7,336 nucleotides of DNA, taken from positions 1-7,336 of the forward strand of contig CAYNST010000146.1 of the NCBI GenBank assembly GCA_964399955.1, read 5' to 3'. Below are positions 1 to 5,358 of this stretch, one piece after another; within the stretch, counting starts at the first letter, position 1; each line of letters starts with the position of its first letter. This DNA comes from CAYNST01 sp964399955 (GTDB lineage: Bacteria; Pseudomonadota; Gammaproteobacteria; Pseudomonadales; Cellvibrionaceae). The notes under the pieces are model-generated. The model searched no databases. It saw only the letters and a program-made list of their open reading frames with translations, and had not been told where the DNA came from. A program made the position numbers and the translations under genes.

Positions 1-975
1 ATCGAACTGCCTCAAGCTGATTTCACCACCGCTGAATACCCGCTCCCCCCGTGACGTCGCCAATAACAACGCGCCGTCATCGCCCACACCCAACATCCTC
101 CCGGTCACTTTAGCGGCCGGGGTGGTCAGCTCCACCATACAGTTGGCGTGCGCGTTGTACGCCTGCCACGCAGCCCTGTAGTACTGAAATCCCCGCTCCG
201 GATAATCAGCAAGCAGCTCCACCAGCCGTCGGATCAAGACGCTCGACAGGCGGTTTCTGTCACACGCCAGACCGGCAGATTTCAAGTCTGCCCACGGTTG
301 GTCCAGCCTGCCCTCAAGGACTTCTGCGGGCAAGTCGCTCATGGCCAGGTTCATTCCAACACCCACAACCACCCGGCATTCACCGGCCGCATCCCCACTG
401 AGCTCAATCAGCACACCGCCAAGTTTTTTTCCTTGCAGCAGCACATCATTGGGCCACTTCAGTCTCGCTCCCGACAGACCCAGCTCTTCCAACCCCTCAA
501 CCAGCGCGACACCCACGGCCAGACTCAGCCCCTGCACCGCAGCCACCCCCTGATGAAAAGTCCAGCTGACTGACAGGTAAAGGTTTTTGCCGTAGGGGCT
601 GAACCAGATGCGGCCCCGCCTGCCCTTGCCCGCCGTCTGCCGCTCTGCCAGACAGGCTTCCCGCGCCCCGGATGGTCGATCCAGCAGAAAGCGATTGGTT
701 GAATCCAGCTCATCGAACAGGTGGATCTGGGCAAGCTGCTGTCGCACAGCAACCGGCAGTAGATCGGTAATGATGTCGGCGTCCAGCAGGGACACCCCCC
801 CTTGAATGCGATAGCCCTTCCCCTTGGCGGACTCCACCCAGATATCCAGCGCTTCCAGCAGCTGCAGACGCTTCCAAACCGCCGCCCGACTGATCCCGAG
901 GGCTGCTCCCAATGCCTCACCCGAATGAAATTCACCGTCTGACAGCAGACCAAGCAGTTTTTTTGAGCCCAACAT
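1..975 (-). CDS. birA: Bifunctional biotin--[acetyl-CoA-carboxylase] ligase / biotin operon repressor BirA (C-terminal end cut by window edge)
   Basis: BirA activates biotin with ATP to biotinoyl-5'-AMP and transfers it to the lysine of the biotin carboxyl carrier protein; with a DNA-binding domain it also represses biotin synthesis genes. The frame is open from the ATG at 975 to the window edge (325 residues seen). Residues 5-60 form a winged helix-turn-helix (EFHSGEALG, then GISRAAVWKRLQ), so this is the regulator-type BirA. The catalytic domain follows: DSTN at 91-94, the biotinoyl-AMP loop GKGRRGR at 116-122, KWPND at 173-177 and KKLGG at 183-187. The last visible residues, GGEISLRQFD, match the end of E. 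coli BirA (321 residues), so only a few residues plus the stop should be missing. The start lies 15 nt after the alr stop, with a modest AGG 9 nt upstream, suggesting co-transcription with alr. No biotin synthesis gene is in the window. Identity is very secure; the regulatory role is inferred from the domain. Confidence 0.96.
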   Translation of the reverse strand, partial: MLGSKKLLGLLSDGEFHSGEALGAALGISRAAVWKRLQLLEALDIWVESAKGKGYRIQGGVSLLDADIITDLLPVAVRQQLAQIHLFDELDSTNRFLLDRPSGAREACLAERQTAGKGRRGRIWFSPYGKNLYLSVSWTFHQGVAAVQGLSLAVGVALVEGLEELGLSGARLKWPNDVLLQGKKLGGVLIELSGDAAGECRVVVGVGMNLAMSDLPAEVLEGRLDQPWADLKSAGLACDRNRLSSVLIRRLVELLADYPERGFQYYRAAWQAYNAHANCMVELTTPAAKVTGRMLGVGDDGALLLATSRGERVFSGGEISLRQFD

Positions 976-990
976 GGTCAAGCGCCTGTA

Positions 991-2091
991 TCAAATATAG
1001 TGACGGGAAAATCTTTGCCCAAGCCGCGTCAGCACTTCATAGCTGATGGTGCCCGCAGCACTCGCCATGGCATCAACGGAGATATTGGGCCCGAGCACCT
1101 CGATCAAATCACCTTCGGACGGGCGCTGGAACGGCGCAAGATGCGTCACATCATAAATACAGCAATCCATGGAGACGCGGCCCAACATAGGCAGAGACTT
1201 GTGAAACCAGGCGTGCCCCGCACCGGCAAGACTGCGCAGCAGGCCGTCCGCATAACCTCCGGCCACGGCCACAGCCACCATTGGCTTGCGAGCGACGCAC
1301 TCACCGCCATAACCAATCGATTCGCCGACGGCAATTTCCCGCACCTGAACCACCGGCAACTGCAGTTGTACCACAGGCTTCATGGCGATGGAGCCGTCCG
1401 CCCGGGGAGACCCGCCGTAGAGGGAAATTCCCGGGCGCACCAAATCATAATGAGCCGCCCCGGCTAAAAAAATGCCGGCGGAATTGGCCAGGGATAGTTG
1501 CAACTGCGGCAAGCGCCGCTTCAGCGAGCGCCCGGCGGCACTGAAGCGCTCAAGCTGCTTGCTGTTCAAGGGGTGCGCGGGCGCGTCGGCGCAGGCAAGG
1601 TGACTCATCAGCCATTGCACCTGAGCGGCCTCCAGCAGGCCGGGTTCCGCCGTCAAAGCCTGCAGCTCCGACGGGCTCACGCCAAAGCGGTTCATTCCGG
1701 TGTCTATCTTCAGTGCGCAGGTCGCATTCGGGCGGCCGCCGACAGCGCGATGCCAGCGATGAAACATTGGCAGACTGACAATCACAGGCACCAATTGATG
1801 CTCAAGGTAGGCCTGCAACTCAGAGTCATCGAAGCCCTGCAGGACAAATATCTGGCTGTCCGGCCCGATCAGCTGACGCAACTCTATGGCTTCTGCTGCA
1901 CTGCTCACAAAAAAATGCCGGCACCCCGCCCGGCGAAGCGCAGGCGCCACCTCTGACACACCCAAGCCATAGGCATCCGCCTTGACAACCGCCCCGCAGC
2001 GCCCGGAACGAAGTTGCGAGCGCAGGTGCTGCCAGTTCTCCACCACCGCAGACAAGCTTATGGTCAGGCGCCCAACTAATGGCCGAGACAT
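991..2091 (-). CDS. alr: Alanine racemase (PLP-dependent)
   Basis: Interconverts L- and D-alanine in the cytoplasm, supplying D-Ala for peptidoglycan. The 366-residue protein has the N-terminal PLP barrel and C-terminal beta domain of the family (E. coli Alr is 359). Visible catalytic residues are Lys37 in VVKADAYG (PLP Schiff base), Lys128 in KIDTG (the position often carbamylated), Arg135 in MNRFG, His164 in SHLA, Asn203-Ser204 in ANSAG, Arg219 in DLVRPG, Tyr261 in SIGYGG (second catalytic base, from the other subunit), Met308-Asp309 in RVSMD, and Tyr351 in SYEVL. The frame is open back to another ATG at 2157, but those 22 extra residues match nothing expected in the family, while MSRPLVGRL is a typical Alr N-terminus and has a GGAG 7 nt upstream. 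It sits first in a probable alr-birA unit behind a long non-coding gap. Whether it is the constitutive Alr or a DadX-like catabolic paralogue cannot be proved here; no dadA neighbour is visible, favouring Alr. Confidence 0.96.
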   Translation of the reverse strand: MSRPLVGRLTISLSAVVENWQHLRSQLRSGRCGAVVKADAYGLGVSEVAPALRRAGCRHFFVSSAAEAIELRQLIGPDSQIFVLQGFDDSELQAYLEHQLVPVIVSLPMFHRWHRAVGGRPNATCALKIDTGMNRFGVSPSELQALTAEPGLLEAAQVQWLMSHLACADAPAHPLNSKQLERFSAAGRSLKRRLPQLQLSLANSAGIFLAGAAHYDLVRPGISLYGGSPRADGSIAMKPVVQLQLPVVQVREIAVGESIGYGGECVARKPMVAVAVAGGYADGLLRSLAGAGHAWFHKSLPMLGRVSMDCCIYDVTHLAPFQRPSEGDLIEVLGPNISVDAMASAAGTISYEVLTRLGQRFSRHYI

Positions 2092-2098
2092 GGCGTAA

Positions 2099-2102
2099 CT
2101 CC
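2099..2102 (-). promoter_or_regulatory. Ribosome binding site fixing the alr start
   Basis: A GGAG reads on the minus strand 7 nt before the ATG at 2091. It supports this start over the in-frame ATG at 2157, whose upstream sequence shows no comparable Shine-Dalgarno. Confidence 0.7.
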
Positions 2103-2313
2103 AACTGGCAAACAAGCCATTTTGCAAAGGACGATCAAGCGGGACAGGCAGCAGCACGGGAGCCGCAAAAGAGAAGCTTGTAAGAATAGGACAAGTTGGG
2201 CAAGAAGAAAAACGGTAACTGGTCAGCTCCCAGCCAATGTGCCCATCGCCTCGTTAGAGAATGGCCAGCGCCTGCCTGGAGCGGCATGGAAGCCTGCAAG
2301 GCGGCCCCGGACA

Positions 2314-2323
2314 GGGGGGGGGG
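2314..2323. repeat. Mononucleotide run of ten G (plus strand)
   Basis: Ten consecutive G on the plus strand, C in the alr-sense strand, about 220 nt upstream of the alr start. It is the longest homopolymer I noticed in the window. Such tracts are prone to length change by slippage and to sequencing error; a GGG (2330-2332) and GGCCCCGG (2303-2310) lie nearby. Confidence 0.95.
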
Positions 2324-2340
2324 AGCACAGGGAGTGCGAA

Positions 2341-2360
2341 GTATGTACCTATGTAAATAC
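2341..2360. repeat. Imperfect dyad, 8-bp arms with 4-bp spacer
   Basis: GTATGTAC (2341-2348), spacer CTAT, GTAAATAC (2353-2360). The right arm is the reverse complement of the left at 7 of 8 positions. The AT-rich sequence stands out from its GC-rich surroundings. It could be an operator or chance; no regulator can be named. Confidence 0.5.
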
Positions 2361-2385
2361 ACATTTTTCGTCTTGCGCTGCACAA
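2356..2385 (-). promoter_or_regulatory. Weak promoter candidate for alr-birA
   Basis: On the minus strand TTGTGC (2385-2380) is followed after 18 nt by TGTATT (2361-2356): 3 of 6 and 4 of 6 matches to sigma70 boxes. It is the best AT-rich patch I found upstream of alr, but the match is poor. If used, the leader would be about 260 nt and would contain the ten-C tract. Confidence 0.2.
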
Positions 2386-2398
2386 ATTCTGGTGCAGC
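2377..2398. repeat. Perfect 7-bp inverted repeat
   Basis: GCTGCAC (2377-2383) and GTGCAGC (2392-2398) are perfect reverse complements separated by 8 nt. It can form a hairpin in either strand. Neither side is followed directly by a T-tract, so a terminator role is unlikely; an operator or RNA hairpin is possible. Confidence 0.6.
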
Positions 2399-2431
2399 CC
2401 GAACAGTCACGGGATGTACTGAAGAACTACG

Positions 2432-2460
2432 AAAAACGATAAATAGCGCGAATGCGCCAT
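2432..2460 (-). terminator. Probable intrinsic terminator of the tpiA-secG-tRNA-Leu transcript
   Basis: On the minus strand ATGGCGC (2460-2454), loop ATTC, and GCGCTAT (2449-2443) make a 7-bp stem with one G-T pair. It is followed by T, T, then ATCG and five T (2436-2432). The stem is short and the T-run is displaced by six nt, so this is plausible rather than strong. It lies 48 nt after the tRNA CCA end. Confidence 0.5.
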
Positions 2461-2466
2461 CGTACA

Positions 2467-2499
2467 ACTGCGCGCCCCGTTTTGAGCGGCGCGCGCAGT
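2467..2499 (-). other. GC-rich stem-loop just downstream of tRNA-Leu
   Basis: Arms 2467-2475 and 2491-2499 pair over 9 bp, followed by one C-C mismatch and three more G-C pairs closing a 7-nt loop (2480-2486). It begins 8 nt after the encoded CCA. There is no T-run after it, so it may act in tRNA 3' trailer processing, stabilise the transcript end, or assist the T-tracted hairpin that follows. Confidence 0.6.
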
Positions 2500-2507
2500 C
2501 AATTGAA

Positions 2508-2592
2508 TGGTGCCCAAGGCCGGACTTGAACCGGCACGGCTTACGCCACTACCCCCTCAAGATAGCGTGTCTACCAATTCCACCACTTGGGC
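2508..2592 (-). tRNA. tRNA-Leu (anticodon GAG), CCA encoded
   Basis: An 85-nt gene that folds fully. Acceptor GCCCAAG pairs with CTTGGGC, discriminator is A and CCA is encoded at 2510-2508. The D arm has stem GTG/CAC. The anticodon stem CTATC/GGTAG (one T-G pair) encloses loop TTGAGGG, giving anticodon GAG at 2558-2556. A 13-nt class II variable arm has stem GGC/GCC, and the T arm is GCCGG-TTCAAGT-CCGGC. The long variable arm and GAG identify a leucine tRNA reading CUU/CUC codons. It starts 7 nt after the secG stop with no terminator between, so it must be cut out of the secG transcript. A tRNA-Leu(GAG) right after secG is the usual gammaproteobacterial arrangement (leuU in E. coli). Confidence 0.98.
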
Positions 2593-2599
2593 AATACTG

Positions 2600-3007
2600 C
2601 TATTCCGCAGTTGGTGCGGCTTGTTCTTCAACGGCTGCGCCGGGCTCTGCTGGAGACGCCTGCGAAGCTTCAGGTGCCGTGGCAGCTTGAGGAATTTCAT
2701 CTGCCGGAGCTCTCTGCGCGGCGGGGATTGTATCCACCTCTTCGAAAACAGGCAACTGTCCTTCGTAAGAATCTACTCGGGTCTTGCTCATCACAGCCAG
2801 GGTAATGCTGGACGCAAAAAACACGGCCACCAGAACACCCGTCATGCGCGAGAAGAAATTACCCGAACCTGCAGCGCCAAACACCGTCTGTGACGAGCCG
2901 GCGCCGAACGACGCGCCCATCTCGGCGCCCTTGCCTTGCTGCAGCATGATCAAGGCAACAATACCCAGAGCGATGATAACGTGAATAACCAATAAAACGC
3001 TTTCCAT
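2600..3007 (-). CDS. secG: Protein-export membrane protein SecG
   Basis: Small inner-membrane partner of SecY and SecE in the Sec translocon, aiding SecA-driven export. The 135-residue protein has two membrane helices (about 3-22 and 56-73). The conserved cytoplasmic loop between them reads LQQGKGAEMGASFGAGSSQTVFGAAGSGNFFSRMT in two consecutive blocks at 22-39 and 40-56, a clear SecG signature. After helix 2 comes a tail of about 60 residues, made almost wholly of Ala, Pro, Glu, Gln and Ser from residue 95 on, which makes it longer than E. coli SecG (110). The ATG has GAGAG upstream, and the gene begins 13 nt after the tpiA stop, so tpiA-secG-tRNA-Leu looks like one transcript. The tail is probably disordered; its length varies among relatives. 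Confidence 0.96.
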   Translation of the reverse strand: MESVLLVIHVIIALGIVALIMLQQGKGAEMGASFGAGSSQTVFGAAGSGNFFSRMTGVLVAVFFASSITLAVMSKTRVDSYEGQLPVFEEVDTIPAAQRAPADEIPQAATAPEASQASPAEPGAAVEEQAAPTAE

Positions 3008-3020
3008 GAATGTCTCTCTG

Positions 3021-3767
3021 TTAACTCAGCTCAGCTGCGCGACAAATCTGCAAAAAGTCGCGAGCCACCAGGGCTGCGGCACCCACTAACACCCCGTCGA
3101 TATCGGGCTCGCTAAAAAAATCCTGCGCATTGACCGGATTGACGCTGCCACCGTAGACAATGCGGGTCATACCGCCGGCCGCACCCAACTCGCGGCGAAT
3201 AAATTGATGCACCTCAGCGGCCTGCTCGGGCGTGGCGTGCACACCGCTGCCCACAGCCCAAAGCGGCTCGTAGGCCACCACCGCGCGGGACAGGCTACCC
3301 GGCCCGCAGTAGTCGATTACAGCTCTAATCTGACGACCTATAACCTGCAACGCTTCGCCTCGCTGGCGGGCGTCGCTGCTTTCGCCAACACAAAGTACCG
3401 GTACCAGCCGCGCGCTCTGTGCCGCTTCAAATTTTCGGGCGACCTCTTCGTCGCTCTCTGCATGGTAGCGGCGCCGCTCTGAATGGCCAACAATCACATA
3501 CCGACAGCCCAGATCGTGCAGCATTTCTGCTGACACATCGCCTGTGTATGCGCCGCTCGCAAAGCGGCTCACATCTTGAGCGCCCAGCGCAATGTTCGAG
3601 CGTATCAACTCGGTATAGGCCTGACTCAAATGGGCAAAGGCGGGACACACAACCACTTCCGCTTTGTGCACCCCCACCCAACCCCGAACCAATTCGTGCA
3701 GTAGCCGGCTTACTATTGACTGCGATCCGTGCAGCTTCCAGTTTCCGATGACAATTTGTCGTCGCAT
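3021..3767 (-). CDS. tpiA: Triosephosphate isomerase
   Basis: Cytoplasmic glycolytic and gluconeogenic enzyme interconverting dihydroxyacetone phosphate and glyceraldehyde 3-phosphate. The 248 residues are the usual length for a single (beta/alpha)8 barrel. Catalytic residues are in the canonical places: Asn9 and Lys11 in GNWKLHG, His95 in VIVGHSERR, and Glu167 in AYEPLWAVGSG, which leads into mobile loop 6. The phosphate-binding YGGSV is at 205-209. The last phosphate loop reads LVGAAAL (227-233) where most TIMs have LVGGASL, a mild variation. The ATG is preceded by AGGA with 8-nt spacing. A 247-nt gap separates it from glmM and carries a promoter candidate, so tpiA probably heads its own unit with secG and tRNA-Leu, with possible read-through from glmM. 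Identification is secure. Confidence 0.97.
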   Translation of the reverse strand: MRRQIVIGNWKLHGSQSIVSRLLHELVRGWVGVHKAEVVVCPAFAHLSQAYTELIRSNIALGAQDVSRFASGAYTGDVSAEMLHDLGCRYVIVGHSERRRYHAESDEEVARKFEAAQSARLVPVLCVGESSDARQRGEALQVIGRQIRAVIDYCGPGSLSRAVVAYEPLWAVGSGVHATPEQAAEVHQFIRRELGAAGGMTRIVYGGSVNPVNAQDFFSEPDIDGVLVGAAALVARDFLQICRAAELS

Positions 3768-3794
3768 ATCCGAGGTCCTGATTACACGGTCGTA

Positions 3795-3866
3795 AGGCCT
3801 GCTCGCCCACCAGCATTGGCAGTCTCGCCCCGGCTTGAAGCATCGGAGGGCCGTGCAGGCCTGCTC
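3795..3866. repeat. 10-bp direct repeat in the tpiA leader region
   Basis: AGGCCTGCTC occurs at 3795-3804 and again at 3857-3866, 62 nt apart start to start, in non-coding DNA upstream of tpiA. It may be chance; no function can be assigned. Confidence 0.45.
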
Positions 3867-3875
3867 ACACGTTGC

Positions 3876-3900
3876 AACGGGCGCTCGTCAAAACGGGCGC
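3876..3900. repeat. 9-bp tandem-like direct repeat near the predicted tpiA transcription start
   Basis: AACGGGCGC at 3876-3884 and 3892-3900, with a period of 16 nt. The copies lie just downstream (minus-strand sense) of the candidate -10 box, so they would cover the transcription start. A paired protein-binding site is possible, as is chance. Confidence 0.5.
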
Positions 3901-3902
3901 AA

Positions 3903-3931
3903 ATGGTATCCGAGAAACAGCGCCATGACAA
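3903..3931 (-). promoter_or_regulatory. Sigma70-like promoter for tpiA-secG-tRNA-Leu
   Basis: On the minus strand TTGTCA (3931-3926; 5 of 6 to consensus) is followed by exactly 17 nt and TACCAT (3908-3903; 4 of 6). It sits in the glmM-tpiA gap and points at tpiA. Transcription would begin near 3896, giving a leader of about 130 nt. No T-tracted terminator is visible after glmM, so read-through may add to this promoter. Confidence 0.55.
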
Positions 3932-3944
3932 TGGCCAAGCGCTG
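3918..3944. repeat. Inverted repeat spanning the candidate tpiA -35 box
   Basis: CAGCGC (3918-3923) and GCGCTG (3939-3944) are perfect reverse complements 15 nt apart, and a smaller CCAT/ATGG pair lies inside (3923-3934). The candidate -35 box lies within it. This is the position of a repressor site, but nothing identifies a regulator. Confidence 0.45.
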
Positions 3945-4014
3945 CTCACCCGGAAATTGCGGGTTTATGCTGGGCCGCAGAGAATCACAACGGTTATCCT
4001 GGCCCGGCCGGTGG

Positions 4015-5355
4015 TCAGACTACACTCTCCCGGACCACTTTTGCCAGATAATCTGCAAGCTCCTCTACCAGTCTGTGCTGCTGCCCCTCGACCATGACGC
4101 GCACGACGGGCTCTGTACCCGAAGGCCGCAGCAACACACGCCCGCGGTCGGCCAGCCTTTCCTGCGCCTGCCGCACCGCCGCCTGAATTTCCGCGCACTG
4201 CTCCAGATCAACCTGACGAACAACCGGTACGTTGATCATCACCTGCGGCATCTTTTGCATGCCCTGCTTCAACTGATGCAGGTCCTTGCCCTCGGAGCAC
4301 AGAGCCTGCAATACCTGCAGCGCGGAGATGATGCCGTCGCCGGTGGTGGTGGCATCACCGCAGACAATATGCCCCGAGGACTCGCCGCCCAGCAACCAGC
4401 CCTTCTCCTGCATGGCTTCAAGAACATAGCGATCACCGACCTTGGCGCGCACGAAGGGGATATCCAGGCCTTTGAGGGCAACTTCAAAACCAAAATTGCT
4501 CATAAGTGTACCGACCACCCCGGAGCAGCCACCGGTGTGCTTGTGCTTATGCGCAGCGATGATGAACAGTAGCTGATCACCGTCGACTATCTCGCCCCTG
4601 TGATCAACAAACATCACCCGGTCGCCGTCGCCATCAAAGGCAATGCCCAGATCCGCCGACTCTTCCAATACCTTTTTTTGCAATTGGGCCAGACTGGTGG
4701 AACCGCAGTCTTTGTTGATGTTGAGTCCGTCAGGGCTGCCGCCGACATCGGTAACCGTCGCGCCAAGCTCGCGGAAGACCTCGGGTGCCACCCGATAGGT
4801 GGCGCCGTTTGCGCAGTCAACCACCAGCTTTAAACCCGCCAGGGAAAAGCCCCAGGGTAGAGATCCCTTGCAAAACTCAATGTAGCGCCCCTCTGCACTG
4901 CTGATACGGCGGGCCTTGCCCAACTGCATAGCCGTAGACATGGGCTCTTCCAACTGATCTTCTATGGCCTGTTCCAGCGCGTCGCTAAGTTTTTTGCCTT
5001 CGTTATTGAAGAGCTTGATGCCATTGTCCGTGTAAGGGTTGTGAGAGGCGCTGATCACAATGCCGGCAGAGGCCTGAAAGGTGCGAGTGAGGTAGGCAAT
5101 GGCCGGCGTGGGCATGGGCCCGAGCAAGCCGACATCAACGCCTGCGTTGATGAGCCCCGCCTCCAGTGCAGACTCAAACATATAACCACTGATGCGCGTA
5201 TCCTTGCCAATCAGCACCAGCCCAGGAGATTTGCCGCGCACCGACCCGGAAAGCGCCTTGCCAACCGCCCAACCCAAATGCATGAAGAATTCGGGGGTGA
5301 TGGGCCGCTGCCCAACCCGCCCGCGAATGCCATCCGTACCAAAATACTTGCGCAC
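4015..5355 (-). CDS. glmM: Phosphoglucosamine mutase
   Basis: Converts glucosamine-6-phosphate to glucosamine-1-phosphate in the cytoplasm, on the route to UDP-GlcNAc for peptidoglycan and lipopolysaccharide. The 446 residues match the family (E. coli about 445). The N-terminus KYFGTDGIRGRVG is diagnostic. The phosphorylated serine is Ser104 in ISASHNP; the Mg-binding loop is DGDGDR at 241-246; the sugar-binding loop is GGESSGH at 323-329; the C-terminal phosphate loop is RPSGTEPVVRV at 410-420. The start is GTG at 5355: the product then begins exactly as the family does, and AAGGAG lies 10 nt upstream inside the end of folP. Only 3 nt separate the folP stop from this start, so translation of the two is probably coupled. 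Codons 226-228 contain an A-AAA-AAG heptamer, likely incidental. Confidence 0.98.
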   Translation of the reverse strand: MRKYFGTDGIRGRVGQRPITPEFFMHLGWAVGKALSGSVRGKSPGLVLIGKDTRISGYMFESALEAGLINAGVDVGLLGPMPTPAIAYLTRTFQASAGIVISASHNPYTDNGIKLFNNEGKKLSDALEQAIEDQLEEPMSTAMQLGKARRISSAEGRYIEFCKGSLPWGFSLAGLKLVVDCANGATYRVAPEVFRELGATVTDVGGSPDGLNINKDCGSTSLAQLQKKVLEESADLGIAFDGDGDRVMFVDHRGEIVDGDQLLFIIAAHKHKHTGGCSGVVGTLMSNFGFEVALKGLDIPFVRAKVGDRYVLEAMQEKGWLLGGESSGHIVCGDATTTGDGIISALQVLQALCSEGKDLHQLKQGMQKMPQVMINVPVVRQVDLEQCAEIQAAVRQAQERLADRGRVLLRPSGTEPVVRVMVEGQQHRLVEELADYLAKVVRESVV

Positions 5356-5358
5356 TGT

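Larger units (their letters stand above)
2092..2507. other. 416-nt non-coding gap between alr and tRNA-Leu
   Basis: No convincing gene on either strand. Open frames of about 70-165 codons cross the gap, but their translations are low-complexity mixtures rich in Arg, Ala and Pro with no family motif, and the longer plus-strand ones run through the tRNA or into secG antisense. Read on the minus strand, the gap holds in order: a GC-rich stem-loop after the tRNA, a weaker hairpin with a T-tract, a perfect 7-bp inverted repeat, an imperfect dyad, a ten-C run (G on the plus strand) and the alr leader. The alr promoter should lie here, but no strong -35/-10 pair is visible. Confidence 0.75.

Noticed and set aside
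424..430. Runs of seven A in birA (also at its start, 960-966) and seven-base runs in tpiA and alr as programmed slippage sites
   Set aside because: Ordinary Lys-Lys or Phe-Phe codons; a shift would only give truncated products and nothing nearby suggests stimulation.
2092..2157. 22-residue N-terminal extension of alanine racemase
   Set aside because: The internal ATG at 2091 has a GGAG at proper spacing and gives a canonical Alr N-terminus; the upstream ATG has neither.
2135..2467. Minus-strand 110-codon open frame between the tRNA and alr
   Set aside because: It crosses the terminator-like hairpin, both inverted repeats and the homopolymer, has no Shine-Dalgarno, and its translation resembles no family I recognise.
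2122..2690. Plus-strand open frames of about 105-165 codons across the alr/tRNA gap
   Set aside because: They run through the tRNA gene or antisense to secG, lack family motifs and ribosome sites, and their composition fits GC-rich chance frames.
3427..3843. Minus-strand 138-codon frame overlapping the tpiA start
   Set aside because: A different frame over tpiA, whose catalytic motifs are intact in its own frame; no motif or ribosome site in the alternative.
3965..4014. Hairpins just after glmM (for example ACCCG/CGGGT) as a terminator
   Set aside because: Stems are only about 5 bp and no T-run follows on the minus strand.
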